This document shows positions 1 through 8,563 of a stretch of DNA of 64,000 nucleotides, one piece after another. Origin of the DNA: Moritella sp. JT01 (GTDB lineage: Bacteria; Pseudomonadota; Gammaproteobacteria; Enterobacterales; Moritellaceae). The notes under the pieces were generated by a model. It did no database searches. It was not told where the DNA came from and saw nothing but the letters and a program-made list of their open reading frames with translations. The first letter of the stretch is position 1, and each line of letters starts with the position of its first letter. The stretch lies in the NCBI RefSeq assembly GCF_001574435.1, contig NZ_LOCN01000001.1, positions 453,498-517,497 of the forward strand, in the 5' to 3' direction. A program made the position numbers and the translations under genes.

Positions 1-381
1 ATTGACGACAATGGCTGTGTAATTGTAATGGAACAACCCGCATCGATGAAACTCAAAGTTCATTTTGGCAATAACTCGGCAGTCATTCCTGAGTCCGCAA
101 AAAGTGAAATTAGAGACGTTGCCGACTTGATGACGCAGTTTTTAAATGCGAATGTGGTGATAGAAGGGCATTCTGATAGTAGTGGGAAAGCAGCTTATAA
201 TAAAGCCTTGTCACAACGTCGTGCCGATGCGGTACGTGATATCCTGATTAGCGAGTATGGAATTGATACTTCACGGGTATCTGCGGTAGGCTATGGGCAA
301 GAACAACCGGTTGCCAGTAATAGTACAAAAGAAGGTCGCTTAGAAAATCGACGTGTAATGGCTGAAATCAGCTATAAATAA
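1..381 (+). CDS. OmpA-family C-terminal domain protein (5' truncated by window edge)
   Basis: The frame is open from base 1 to the TAA at 379-381, so this is the 3' end of a gene that begins before the window. The visible 126 residues form an OmpA-like peptidoglycan-binding domain: a beta segment with KVHFGNNSAVI, then VVIEGHSDSSG, the helix NKALSQRRADAVRDIL, VSAVGYGQEQPVASN and the closing GRLENRRVMAEI. The last motif carries the Asp/Arg-type contacts to diaminopimelate known for this family. The protein most likely anchors an outer-membrane protein or lipoprotein to the cell wall. Without the N-terminus I cannot say whether it is a beta-barrel porin, a Pal-like lipoprotein or a motor stator. 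A hairpin terminator follows at 443-466. Confidence 0.85.
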   Translation: MDDNGCVIVMEQPASMKLKVHFGNNSAVIPESAKSEIRDVADLMTQFLNANVVIEGHSDSSGKAAYNKALSQRRADAVRDILISEYGIDTSRVSAVGYGQEQPVASNSTKEGRLENRRVMAEISYK

Positions 382-442
382 AGCGTATTAATGATCGAGA
401 CTATTGTTTCGTTCGATCTAAAGATACAGAGCTCAAATTAAG

Positions 443-466
443 AAGCCAGCGAAAGCTGGCTTTTTA
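443..466 (+). terminator. Rho-independent terminator after the OmpA-domain gene
   Basis: An 8-bp stem AAGCCAGC / GCTGGCTT closes a GAAA tetraloop and is followed by a T run. It lies 60 bases after the stop codon of the preceding gene. Confidence 0.85.
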
Positions 467-609
467 ATATCGTATTATCAATCAATACTAGTGTGTTTTA
501 TGTTTAAAACACTATAACCATAACATTTTAATGATAATTTCTGCTGTAGAATACCTACTGATCTATTCTTAATAAGAACTATGTTTCAAATGGATTTGGG
601 GGGTGTAAG

Positions 610-2259
610 GTGATAAATAAAAAAAGATTTTTAATCATTGATGACTCTATCACTATCATCTCTTTAATGCGTTGGATGCTCAACAGTGCTGGTGTTTCGA
701 ATGACTTTATTGATAGTACTACTGACAGTTTAAAAGCTATTCGTTTGTTATCTCAACATCAGTATGATGTGGTTCTCTGTGATTATAATATGAATCATCA
801 TATCGATGGTGCGCTTATTTTCGATGAGGTTAAACAGCGAAAATTAATTTCATCCAATACCGTGTTTATTTGTGTGACTGGCGATAGTTCACGTTCTGTA
901 GTTACACATTTGATTGAATTAGAACCCGATGATTATTTGCTTAAGCCTTTATGCTCACAAGAGTTTATTCATCGTATTGAAAGCGTATTAGTACGTAAAG
1001 CCGTGATCGCACCGTTATTATCGGCCATGGATAATCAAGATTATCAATTAGCCCTGGAGTTATGTGATAACTATCGCACCAATAACATGCAATATGTTAA
1101 TTATATAGATCGTATCTATGGTGATTGTTTATTACGTTTAAGACGGCATGATGAAGCCTTAGCATTTTATCAAAAATCCTGTGAAGAAACGGACTCCATC
1201 TGGTCTGAAATCGGTTTAGGTCAAACTTACCAATCGCTAGGCGATTTGGATAAAGCTGAGAATGTGTTCAAGGCGATATTAACCAAGCACCCTCGTCAAC
1301 CTGTTGCCCGTCAAAGCCTTGCTAATTGCATGATGGTTAGGGACAAATTACCGGATGCCATTCGTGAATTTAATATTGCGCATAAAGTGAATCCTGCAAA
1401 CCCACATCGTGAGCTCATACTTGCTAATTTGTATACGGCACTGCAGCAACATGATAAAGCGGCGGCTGGTTTTCAGCGCTTTATTACTAAGGTTAAAGAT
1501 ACTAGTCGTTATAGCTACGGCGTTGCGATGAATACTTATGTGTCACTTTTACTCGCAAGTTTATATACTGAATCGACCCAAGAACACGATGAATTATTGA
1601 GTCAAGCGCAGTATAAAATTCATGAGTATAGTGCGAAACCTGAAGGCGACAGCATCGCTGAGTTTAATTTGTTAATTGGGCTTGGTATTCTTGCTTACAT
1701 CAATGGTGATATTAAAAACGCTTTGATTGTGGTGCATAAATTAAGTGTTGCTGATAAACCAACAGTGGACTTTTATACTGAATTGAACATTACAAGGCTA
1801 TATGGCTTGTGTGGTATTCCGGAGTTGTATGAAGCGTCGGTGTTACGTGCGCAGGCATTGTGTAAAAACACCAATGAAGATATCTTAATGTTAAGTCAAA
1901 TTAAGATGCTCGATGGCGCCAAACATGAAATCCAGCAACGCCTACAAGAAGGTAAAATACTGACCGAAAAAGCACAAGCACAACGTCAAGAAAATGCGGC
2001 TAATCAAGCGATTAGCTATGCTTATAAAGCTTTTCACCGAGTCCCGTTTAATTATAAGAATTGCCGTTTGATTATTGAATTAACGGCATTGGCAACACCC
2101 TCAGAATCTCAATCAGAAACCAGTATTCACGAACGTGAAAGTATTCTTAAATCTTGCGACTGGATCTACGAAAATGATAACCGCCCCACAACAGAAGAAA
2201 AACGTCGTACACATGAACTGTTTCATTTAGCCATCGATAAGCTGAGCTTTCACATGTAA
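610..2259 (+). CDS. Response regulator receiver domain with TPR-type helical tail
   Basis: The first ~125 residues are a CheY-like receiver: acidic pair D11/D12, predicted phospho-acceptor D58 (LCDYNM), switch T90 and conserved K112 (LLKPL). The remaining ~420 residues are helical and repeat-like; residues ~170-300 read as TPR units (for example EIGLGQTYQSLGDLDKAENVFKAIL). No DNA-binding, GGDEF, EAL or other output domain is visible, so it probably acts by protein-protein contact. The start is GTG at 610, preceded by a G-rich stretch. No histidine kinase is adjacent. Receiver-TPR proteins of this layout occur in marine gammaproteobacteria, but I know of no settled function. Confidence 0.8.
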   Translation: MINKKRFLIIDDSITIISLMRWMLNSAGVSNDFIDSTTDSLKAIRLLSQHQYDVVLCDYNMNHHIDGALIFDEVKQRKLISSNTVFICVTGDSSRSVVTHLIELEPDDYLLKPLCSQEFIHRIESVLVRKAVIAPLLSAMDNQDYQLALELCDNYRTNNMQYVNYIDRIYGDCLLRLRRHDEALAFYQKSCEETDSIWSEIGLGQTYQSLGDLDKAENVFKAILTKHPRQPVARQSLANCMMVRDKLPDAIREFNIAHKVNPANPHRELILANLYTALQQHDKAAAGFQRFITKVKDTSRYSYGVAMNTYVSLLLASLYTESTQEHDELLSQAQYKIHEYSAKPEGDSIAEFNLLIGLGILAYINGDIKNALIVVHKLSVADKPTVDFYTELNITRLYGLCGIPELYEASVLRAQALCKNTNEDILMLSQIKMLDGAKHEIQQRLQEGKILTEKAQAQRQENAANQAISYAYKAFHRVPFNYKNCRLIIELTALATPSESQSETSIHERESILKSCDWIYENDNRPTTEEKRRTHELFHLAIDKLSFHM

Positions 2260-2355
2260 CGTTATCAATAATGCCGGGTATTTACGCTAATGTACCTAAA
2301 TATTGGGTTAATTCATCAAGCAGTATTATCTACAACATTAAGGGCTTGTCATCCT

Positions 2356-2802
2356 TTAATTTGCTCGTATGTAGGTATTATGCATTTCGATAATTTTGCC
2401 GCCAGTCGGCGCCGCTATTATATCGGCTAGAGTGTATTTGTTCATTTCGCAATAGAACGCGTTGAGTCCGAGGCCCAGTATATGTTTCAGCTGACAACCG
2501 TTGCGCAGGACACAGACGCTAGCTTCGCAATCGATTAGCATTGTGCAGTTCTCTAGTTCGCGAAGGGCTTCTCCGATGCTGAGATCGGCTGGGTTAATTG
2601 ACAATCTCAGGCCGCCGTTAGGGCCTCGTAGGGTTTCGACCCAACCAAGATGACCGAGCTTGTTTGCCACTTTGATAAGGTGATTGCGTGGTACATTGAA
2701 CTGCTCGGCAATTTCAATGATTTTTATAGGTGCCTTCCTGTCCCCTTTGGCTAAGTACATTAGGATTCTAAGACCAAAGTCTGTGAAATTTGTTAGCTGC
2801 AT
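2356..2802 (-). CDS. nsrR: NsrR, nitric-oxide-sensing Rrf2-family repressor
   Basis: The protein has 148 residues, the usual NsrR length, with an N-terminal winged helix-turn-helix (MQLTNFTDFGLRILMYLA, then VPRNHLIKVANKLGHLGWV). C92, C97 and C103 have the CX4CX5C spacing of the [Fe-S] ligands of NsrR; C86 is an extra cysteine. NsrR represses nitrosative-stress genes until NO damages its cluster. The gene diverges from an alternative oxidase gene, and the shared 280-bp spacer carries three NsrR-type palindromes, one of them 39 bp from this start, which implies autoregulation. The cysteine spacing and operators make NsrR more likely than IscR or a generic Rrf2 protein. Confidence 0.9.
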   Translation of the reverse strand: MQLTNFTDFGLRILMYLAKGDRKAPIKIIEIAEQFNVPRNHLIKVANKLGHLGWVETLRGPNGGLRLSINPADLSIGEALRELENCTMLIDCEASVCVLRNGCQLKHILGLGLNAFYCEMNKYTLADIIAAPTGGKIIEMHNTYIRAN

Positions 2803-2840
2803 ACTTATACCAGTTTATTTACTATGACTCTATAATAATA

Positions 2841-2863
2841 AAGATGTATTCATAATACAACAT
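2841..2863. promoter_or_regulatory. NsrR-type operator next to nsrR
   Basis: An inverted repeat with left half AAGATGTATT, a 3-bp spacer and right half AATACAACAT. It fits the known enterobacterial and Vibrio NsrR consensus (AAGATGYATTT and its complement). Its position just upstream of nsrR suggests autoregulation. Confidence 0.75.
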
Positions 2864-3010
2864 TTCATCTCCATCGTAAGTGATGTAGCTTCTTTCACGA
2901 CTCCTTTTTCATACTAAATCAGTGGCCTGCTACTTAGCTGCTACCCTTCTGTTGTTAAAATAAACATGCTTGTATTTTATTTATAAAATAGAGTTGAATA
3001 TCACAAATTA

Positions 3011-3033
3011 AAGGTGTATTTTAAATACAACAA
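3011..3033. promoter_or_regulatory. NsrR-type operator 1 upstream of aox
   Basis: Inverted repeat AAGGTGTATT - 3 bp - AATACAACAA. It sits 25 bp, about 2.5 helical turns, from a second copy, so both sites face nearly the same side of the promoter region of the oxidase gene. Confidence 0.8.
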
Positions 3034-3035
3034 TA

Positions 3036-3058
3036 AAGATGCATTTTAAATGCAACAA
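3036..3058. promoter_or_regulatory. NsrR-type operator 2 upstream of aox
   Basis: Inverted repeat AAGATGCATT - 3 bp - AATGCAACAA, the closest match in the window to the NsrR consensus. It ends 23 bases before the aox start codon, a position suited to blocking transcription. Confidence 0.85.
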
Positions 3059-3081
3059 TAAAACTAAAGAGAGTTCTCGCT

Positions 3082-3717
3082 ATGTCTGATTTTGAAATGA
3101 AGCATAAAACTGCCTCCAAATTCTATGAGCATATTGCGTATAAAATTACGCAGATCCTTAAGTTTCTTTTAAATATTTTTTATGGAAAAAAATACGCAAA
3201 ACGAGCTGTAATTTTGGAAACTATTGCAGCTGTTCCCGGTATGGTAGCTGGTATGTTTAATCATCTAAAAGCTTTACGCCGGATGAAAGATGATGAGGGG
3301 TGGATTAAGGAGCTACTGGAGGAGGCTGAGAATGAGAGAATGCACCTGATGATATTTATTGATATTGCCAAACCAAGCTGGATTGAGCGAGCATTAGTGC
3401 TAATTGGCCAAGCTGTATTTATTGTGGTGTATAGCTTGATTTATGTGTTGTCTTCTAAGGTCGCGCATCGAGTTGTGGGTTATTTCGAAGAAGAAGCATG
3501 TAAAAGTTACACCGAATACCTTAGCAAAATTGATGCTGGTGAAGTAGAAAACGTAGCTGCGCCACAAATTGGCATTAACTATTATCAATTACCTGCAGAT
3601 GCCATGCTACGAGATGTTATTGTGAAAATACGCAATGATGAAGCTAAGCATCGTGATCGTAATCATTTATTTGCTGATTCGTATGAAAACAATGACTTAC
3701 CAGCGCACCAGCAATGA
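3082..3717 (+). CDS. aox: Alternative oxidase (cyanide-insensitive ubiquinol oxidase)
   Basis: A 211-residue di-iron ubiquinol oxidase that reduces O2 to water at the inner membrane without pumping protons. All ligand motifs are present: E46 (LETIAAVPG), E85xxH88 (ENERMH), E137 in FEEEA, and E187xxH190 (NDEAKH). Two hydrophobic helices around residues 45-65 and 103-125 fit the interfacial membrane-binding surface. The start ATG follows AAAGAGAG. Bacterial AOX is uncommon; in Vibrio fischeri it is known to be NO-inducible and NsrR-repressed. The two NsrR boxes just upstream indicate the same wiring here, giving NO-resistant respiration. Confidence 0.95.
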   Translation: MSDFEMKHKTASKFYEHIAYKITQILKFLLNIFYGKKYAKRAVILETIAAVPGMVAGMFNHLKALRRMKDDEGWIKELLEEAENERMHLMIFIDIAKPSWIERALVLIGQAVFIVVYSLIYVLSSKVAHRVVGYFEEEACKSYTEYLSKIDAGEVENVAAPQIGINYYQLPADAMLRDVIVKIRNDEAKHRDRNHLFADSYENNDLPAHQQ

Positions 3718-3958
3718 TCTTTCTAAGTAAGACGTAAATAATGGTGGGGGTAAATTAAACGAATAGTCTTTGTGTTACTTTCCTTCGTGATAATAGGTCG
3801 TCAGTAATATGGCGACCTATCCAAAATCGACAGTAAAATGTATTCTATCGATCAAAATATTCAGGTAAATCACGCTAAGAAAAGCAGCCTCTAAACTTTT
3901 TACAGTAGACTTCAGTATATTAGCAATGAAGCTTTTTACCGAGTCCCGTTTTTAAACA

Positions 3959-4492
3959 TCATCTTGGTTTTGGGTAATTAACACTCACGTACTCAGGTTC
4001 TTCGATGCCAGCTTCTTGATTAAGTACACGGGTTAATGCAAAGTAATAATTAGCTAAAGCATTGGCAAATCGCGGCAGGGTATCTGGAATTTTCTTGCCT
4101 GTTTTGTCTACTAAGACTAGCTGGCGAACCACCTTTTTACTTAAGCTTCGGCATTGATGCAATTGGATCACTGGGCCTGTGCCTCTTGGTAATACGAAAC
4201 GTTTGGCATCATCAGTGACTTGGGCTTTAAAGTGATAAAGATCGGTTAAAAGCGCTTGTATGTCTTCTTCAAATATCCCACATTTACCTCGTATAGAGCC
4301 ATTTAGATTGAAAATTTTGGGCTGTAAACGTTCCAGTGATTCGCGTACTTCTGTGTTGGTGACTTGCGATAATGCTAATCCGGTATAAGTGCATAATTCA
4401 TCGGTTAAGATCTCAAAGTCACATAACGGACTGTCTTCAAAGATGAATGGGTAGCAAAGTTCACCTACATTGCCAGATGCTTTTAATGTCAT
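3959..4492 (-). CDS. Probable ATP:cob(I)alamin adenosyltransferase-like protein (PduO type, divergent)
   Basis: This 177-residue protein resembles the PduO-type adenosyltransferase fold. The central FVLPRGTGPVIQLHQCRSLSKKVVRQLVL corresponds to the family's 'LPGGT...LH.AR..CRRAER' segment, and LPRFANALANYYFALTRVLNQEAG to 'LNRLSDLLFVLAR'. The enzyme would adenosylate reduced cobalamin in the cytoplasm to make coenzyme B12. Some usual catalytic positions are altered (for example VRQ in place of AER), so activity is unproven. The context supports a B12 role: the gene diverges from a cobalamin riboswitch and a btuFCD-like transporter. The riboswitch is on the opposite strand and does not control this gene. 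Confidence 0.6.
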   Translation of the reverse strand: MTLKASGNVGELCYPFIFEDSPLCDFEILTDELCTYTGLALSQVTNTEVRESLERLQPKIFNLNGSIRGKCGIFEEDIQALLTDLYHFKAQVTDDAKRFVLPRGTGPVIQLHQCRSLSKKVVRQLVLVDKTGKKIPDTLPRFANALANYYFALTRVLNQEAGIEEPEYVSVNYPKPR

Positions 4493-4540
4493 TACGTTAT
4501 CGCTTAATCAAAATTTAGAATACGCTACCATATCATGTAA

Positions 4541-4668
4541 TAGCCAAGTACAATACGCGCCATCTTCGGAATACGGTGAAAATCCGTGACGGGCGCGCCA
4601 CTGTGTTGTGTCACTGGCATTATAGACGTGCAAGTACACAGAGTCAGATACGAAGAGCACGATTTACA
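4541..4668 (+). ncRNA. Cobalamin (AdoCbl) riboswitch upstream of btuFCD
   Basis: The leader contains the conserved core of the B12 riboswitch: GGTGAAAATCC at 4575-4585, then GGGCGCGCCACTGTG at 4591-4605 (the B12-box-like 'GCNACTGT' element), and AGTCAGATA at 4642-4650, matching the 3' conserved 'aGuCAGgA'. It ends about 45 bases before the btuF start, so it could mask the ribosome-binding site when cobalamin is bound. The outer limits are estimates because P1 pairing was not folded. Confidence 0.88.
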
Positions 4669-4712
4669 TGAGGTGAACCGTTTAAATTTGTACGCGATTT
4701 ACAGGAGTTACC

Positions 4713-5627
4713 ATGCCTTGGCCTCGATTTAAGCCTATTTTTTATATGTTCGTTTTGCTCGTTACCTTTCCCTCTTTGGCTAATACTACCTATCCATTAA
4801 CAGTGATGGATGGATTAGGTAATCCCATTGTCATCGAGAAACCACCACAACGGATTTCATCAAAAACATTATTTACCGACGCGGTGTTATTAGACCTAAT
4901 TGATGAATCGGCATTGTCGAGCTTGACCGATCTGGCTATCAACCCAAACTACTCGTTAATCATCGACCGTTTACCTAAGAATGTGCCGTTAATGGGATTG
5001 AATATTGAAATGATTATCGCTAATCGCCCCGATATTGTATTCGCCGCTAATTGGAGTGATGCGTCTAAGCTCAGTATGTTAGAAAGAGCAGGAATTACTG
5101 TTTTCCGTCTACAAGCACCTAAAAACATCCAAGAGATTGAGAACGAAATTTTACGGGTTGGGAAGATAGTTGATCGTAATAAAGCCGCGAAGCAGATTGT
5201 TGCCACCATGCGTTTACGCTTAAAAGCAGACATTATTCCTGTAGAACATAAACTCACTGGTATGGATTACAACCCATGGGGAACGTCCAGTGGCCAAAAC
5301 TCTTCATGGAATGGTTTGTTAGAACAAGCGCATGTGGACAATATTATTAAAGATTACGCAACGGATAAATATGGCCAAGTACCTGTTTCTAAAGAAATGA
5401 TCATCTTGCTAAACCCAGATGTATTGTTTATACCTGAATGGGTATATGGCAATGAAAATACCGCCGAACAATTTAAACAACAGGTGTTATCTGATCCTTC
5501 ATTACAATCCGTGAATGCGATTAAATATAACCGTGTTTATCAAGTGCCGCATGCGCTGCGAGGTGTATACAGTCAGTACTTTGTGGATGCGATCCGTTTT
5601 ATTAATCATTCAGTATATAAGAAGTAA
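4713..5627 (+). CDS. btuF: Periplasmic cobalamin-binding protein of ABC importer (BtuF-like)
   Basis: A 304-residue cluster A (class III) solute-binding protein with a signal peptide (hydrophobic residues 8-23, probable cleavage near SLANT). Typical elements follow: the early QRISSKTLFTDAVLLDL segment, VDRNKAAKQIVATMRLRLKAD (the long backbone helix) and ILLNPDVLFIPEW near the C-terminus. The fold is shared by BtuF and siderophore or heme binders. Cobalamin is inferred from the riboswitch immediately upstream. It is followed after 2 bp by the permease gene, so the three genes form one operon under riboswitch control. Confidence 0.8.
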   Translation: MPWPRFKPIFYMFVLLVTFPSLANTTYPLTVMDGLGNPIVIEKPPQRISSKTLFTDAVLLDLIDESALSSLTDLAINPNYSLIIDRLPKNVPLMGLNIEMIIANRPDIVFAANWSDASKLSMLERAGITVFRLQAPKNIQEIENEILRVGKIVDRNKAAKQIVATMRLRLKADIIPVEHKLTGMDYNPWGTSSGQNSSWNGLLEQAHVDNIIKDYATDKYGQVPVSKEMIILLNPDVLFIPEWVYGNENTAEQFKQQVLSDPSLQSVNAIKYNRVYQVPHALRGVYSQYFVDAIRFINHSVYKK

Positions 5628-5629
5628 CC

Positions 5630-6670
5630 ATGCCATTTTATCGACTTACGTCAGTGCAAACACTGTTTTCTGTGTTGTTATTTTGTGGCTTGTTTTTGTT
5701 GTATCTCAGCTTAGGCGCTATTCATATTCCTATTGTCGATATTTTGGCGTTGTTTAAAGCGTATCTTGTGGGTGGCAGTGAACTCGCGCTGAAAGAACAA
5801 CCTTTAGCGTCTGCTGTAGTTGTACATATCCGTTTGCCACGTGCTTGCGCAGCTATTTTAGCGGGTGGTGCGTTGGCGTTGGCTGGGGCGTGTACACAAG
5901 GTCTATTCAAAAACCCATTAGCCAGTCCAGATGTGTTGGGTGTCAGTGCCGGTAGTAGTTTTGGTGCTGTGGTGGCTATTGTGACGGGCTATTCATTTAT
6001 GGGTCCTATGTGGTTACCTATTTTTACGACTGTGGGCGCATTGGCAGCAGCAGCGGTAATTTATACGTTAGCATCGCGTCATGCTTCAACACAGATCTTG
6101 TTTTTGATTTTAACCGGTTTGGCGTTATCAAGTTTATTGGGCGGTGCCAGAATGGGGTTACTTCTGATGGCGCAACAATATGAAATGAGCCAATTTGTAT
6201 TTTGGGCTATGGGGGGATTAGACGGTAGTACTTGGTCGCAGTTAATTTGGCCTGCGCCGATTATCGCGATTGTATCGATTCTGTTGTTAAGGGAAAGCCG
6301 GGCATTAAATCTACTCGCATTAGGCGAAGAAAGCGCCCATGGTATGGGATTAAACATCAAGCAGACACGCTTTAAATTATTGATGTTTGCCACCTTATTA
6401 ACGGCTATGTCGATTGCCGTCGCTGGGCCTATTGGTTTTATTGGTTTGATGGTGCCACATTTAGTACGTTTAATTGTCGGGCCTCGGCATGAAAAATTAT
6501 TACCTTTTTCTGCGGTGTTCGGTGTTATTTTTTTGCTTGTTTGCGATCTTATTGGGCGATGGGTCATTGCCCCTAACGAATTGAAAGTCGGGATCATTAC
6601 TTCTTTTATTGGTGGTTGTTATTTCATTGGCTTAATCATTCGCTTTCAGCGTAAAGGGAGTTTTGTATGA
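5630..6670 (+). CDS. btuC: BtuC-like ABC permease (FecCD family)
   Basis: A 346-residue polytopic inner-membrane protein of the FecCD/BtuC family with about ten hydrophobic segments. Family hallmarks are RLPRACAAILAGGALALAGACTQGLFKNPLASPDVLGVSAGSSFGA (residues ~66-110) and GPIGFIGLMVPHLVRLIVGPRHEKLLPFSAVFG (residues ~264-296), the coupling region that contacts the ATPase. It starts 2 bp after btuF and overlaps btuD by 4 bp (ATGA), indicating translational coupling. The cobalamin substrate is inferred from the riboswitch; the sequence alone would also fit an iron-siderophore permease. Confidence 0.85.
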   Translation: MPFYRLTSVQTLFSVLLFCGLFLLYLSLGAIHIPIVDILALFKAYLVGGSELALKEQPLASAVVVHIRLPRACAAILAGGALALAGACTQGLFKNPLASPDVLGVSAGSSFGAVVAIVTGYSFMGPMWLPIFTTVGALAAAAVIYTLASRHASTQILFLILTGLALSSLLGGARMGLLLMAQQYEMSQFVFWAMGGLDGSTWSQLIWPAPIIAIVSILLLRESRALNLLALGEESAHGMGLNIKQTRFKLLMFATLLTAMSIAVAGPIGFIGLMVPHLVRLIVGPRHEKLLPFSAVFGVIFLLVCDLIGRWVIAPNELKVGIITSFIGGCYFIGLIIRFQRKGSFV

Positions 6671-7449
6671 GCGTGGCATTATTGACGGTTTCGCAACTGA
6701 GTTATAAGGTGGGATCAAAACATTTATTAACTGATATTTCATTGTCTATACAGCCGGGAGAGCTGGTGGGGATTATCGGTCCCAATGGTGCGGGTAAAAG
6801 TACCTTGATGAAATGTCTAAGTGGCTTCCAAGGATATAGCAGTGGTGAGGTGTTAATAAAAGGCCAGTCATTAACCAAGTTATCTGATATAGATCGCGCA
6901 CGTGATTTAAGTTATTTACCACAATACAGTGATACCGCATTTCCTTTTAGTGTGATGGAAACAGTGGGATTTGGCTTTCATGTCAAGCAACAAACGCAAG
7001 TCATGTCTGCTCAAACAATAACAGAGCAAACTATTGACGCGTTAACCTTAGTTGGTATTTCGCATTTAAAAGACCGTACTATCACGGCATTATCTGGGGG
7101 AGAAAAACAGTTAGTACACTTCTCGCGTTTATTAGTGCAAGGCGCGCCGTTAATGTTACTTGATGAACCAACCGCCAGTCTAGATATTGGCCATGAATCA
7201 CAGCTAATGAATGTGCTGTATCAAGCATGTCAGCAAGGTAAATCTGCATTGGTTGCGATCCATAACTTAAATACTGCGGCAGAGTTTTGTGACCGCCTCA
7301 TTTTAGTGGACCAAGGGCAGATAATCGCGGAAGGGAAACCGAATGATGTTTTGACAAAAGATAACATCCATCGTTTGTATCACGATCTCGTTATGGTATC
7401 TCAGCATACCGAAACAGGGAACACCATCGTCTCACCGTATAAAAAGTAA
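6667..7449 (+). CDS. btuD: BtuD-like ABC transporter ATPase
   Basis: A 260-residue ABC ATPase with Walker A GPNGAGKST (residues 38-46), Q-loop near YLPQYSD (84-90), signature LSGGEKQ (142-148), Walker B LMLLDEP (162-168) and switch His in VAIHNLN. It powers import through the adjacent permease. The start overlaps the permease stop (ATGA). FecE/BtuD-type ATPases cannot be told apart reliably by sequence, so the cobalamin assignment rests on the riboswitch-led operon. Confidence 0.85.
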   Translation: MSVALLTVSQLSYKVGSKHLLTDISLSIQPGELVGIIGPNGAGKSTLMKCLSGFQGYSSGEVLIKGQSLTKLSDIDRARDLSYLPQYSDTAFPFSVMETVGFGFHVKQQTQVMSAQTITEQTIDALTLVGISHLKDRTITALSGGEKQLVHFSRLLVQGAPLMLLDEPTASLDIGHESQLMNVLYQACQQGKSALVAIHNLNTAAEFCDRLILVDQGQIIAEGKPNDVLTKDNIHRLYHDLVMVSQHTETGNTIVSPYKK

Positions 7450-7552
7450 TGTGATCTTAGAGTCAAATTGATAAGAATATTTGATTTTATTGCTTTGAAT
7501 ATGTGAGGCAAGGCTTTTATTCTTGTTTTTTTAATATATAATAACTAAAAAT

Positions 7553-7629
7553 GTCCTTGTAGCTCAGCTGGATAGAGCAAGCGCCTCCTAAGCGCTAGGT
7601 CGGAAGTTCGAATCTTCTCTGGGACACCA
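7553..7629 (+). tRNA. tRNA-Arg (anticodon CCT)
   Basis: A cloverleaf of 77 bases including an encoded CCA. The anticodon stem AGCGC/GCGCT (7580-7584 and 7592-7596) encloses the loop CTCCTAA with anticodon CCT at 7587-7589, which reads AGG. The T-loop TTCGAAT is present, and the D-arm holds AGCTCAGCTGGATAGAGC. The acceptor stem GTCCTTG / CTGGGAC has one T-T mismatch and one G-T pair, slightly weak but usable. A TATAAT -10 box lies at 7537-7542. The gene stands alone and no integrated element is seen at its 3' end. Confidence 0.92.
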
Positions 7630-7818
7630 ATTTTATCACCTTTGACGAAAAACACTGTCCTTTAGGGCGGTGATGTAAGTCCTTATTGCGTATAAATACA
7701 GATTCTACCCAAACAATGAGCAGGTAACAATACTGCTCATACATTTGGTTGTGTTCGTTTCGCTTACAATTCAGCGCTTGGCTTCTCTAAAGCGCAATAC
7801 GAATTGGGTAATTAATTA

Positions 7819-8475
7819 TTATATTTTAACGATCACATCTTCGATTGCTAAACGTGATTTTGGTGGCGTGATATTGTAATCATTTTCTTCATCACGGTAG
7901 CCAATCGCCAATGCTACATCACTCACATAACCATCTAATTCTACAGCAAATTCTTTGCTGATTAATTCGCTATCAATACCTTCCATCGGGGTAGAATCAA
8001 TATTCAGACGTGCCAGCGTATGCATTGTATTACCTAACGCAAGGTAGGTTTGTGCTTTAGTCCATGGCGCGGTATTGCCATGTTCATCGGTATTTAGTTC
8101 AACAAAAGCAAATGCACCAAAGGCACTTTCTTTGTCTTCTGGTTTAGTACGTTTATCTGCAATGCCTTTATCGATCACTGCTTCATAGTTTGCACGGGTA
8201 TACGCTGGGTTATGGGCAAAAATGATAATGTGCGATGCACTCATAATATGCGGTTGGTTAAACTGAAATTTATTGGCAAAGGTATTATGCATACGTTGTT
8301 TTGCTTCATCGCTTTCTATCATAATAAACTTCCAAGGTTGAGAGTTAATTGATGATGCCGATAAACGCATTGCTTCCATAATCACGGCAAGTTGGTCTTG
8401 CGATATTTTTTTTGATGAATCAAATTTTTTGGTTGTGTAACGATTGCTAAGATCTTTGATAATTTGGTGAGTCAT
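7819..8475 (-). CDS. NAD(P)H nitroreductase, NfsB-like
   Basis: A 218-residue flavoprotein of the nitroreductase superfamily. FMN-binding elements are visible: RYTTKKFD near residue 12, SASSINSQPWKFIMIES (residues ~39-55) and the C-terminal VALAIGYRDEEN. The length and the MTHQIIKDLSNRYTTKKFD start resemble oxygen-insensitive NfsB/dihydropteridine reductase enzymes, which reduce nitroaromatics, quinones or pterins in the cytosol. It lies 88 bp downstream of a small monooxygenase gene on the same strand, and both diverge from a LysR-type gene that may control them. The physiological substrate is unknown. Confidence 0.88.
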   Translation of the reverse strand: MTHQIIKDLSNRYTTKKFDSSKKISQDQLAVIMEAMRLSASSINSQPWKFIMIESDEAKQRMHNTFANKFQFNQPHIMSASHIIIFAHNPAYTRANYEAVIDKGIADKRTKPEDKESAFGAFAFVELNTDEHGNTAPWTKAQTYLALGNTMHTLARLNIDSTPMEGIDSELISKEFAVELDGYVSDVALAIGYRDEENDYNITPPKSRLAIEDVIVKI

Positions 8476-8563
8476 GGATAAACCTTAATGATAAATTGGC
8501 ACTGTTAATGTGTACTTACTAACAGTGTAAGTGTAAGTCTGAGCATTGATGAATGTATGTTGC

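Noticed and set aside
3793..3820. Stem-loop ATAGGTCG / CGACCTAT after aox as a terminator
   Set aside because: The stem is real but the 12-nt loop is large and no T run follows on either strand, so I do not call it a terminator.
7553..7629. tRNA-Arg gene as an integration site for a mobile element
   Set aside because: No integrase gene and no repeat of the tRNA 3' end were seen nearby; flanking genes are ordinary.
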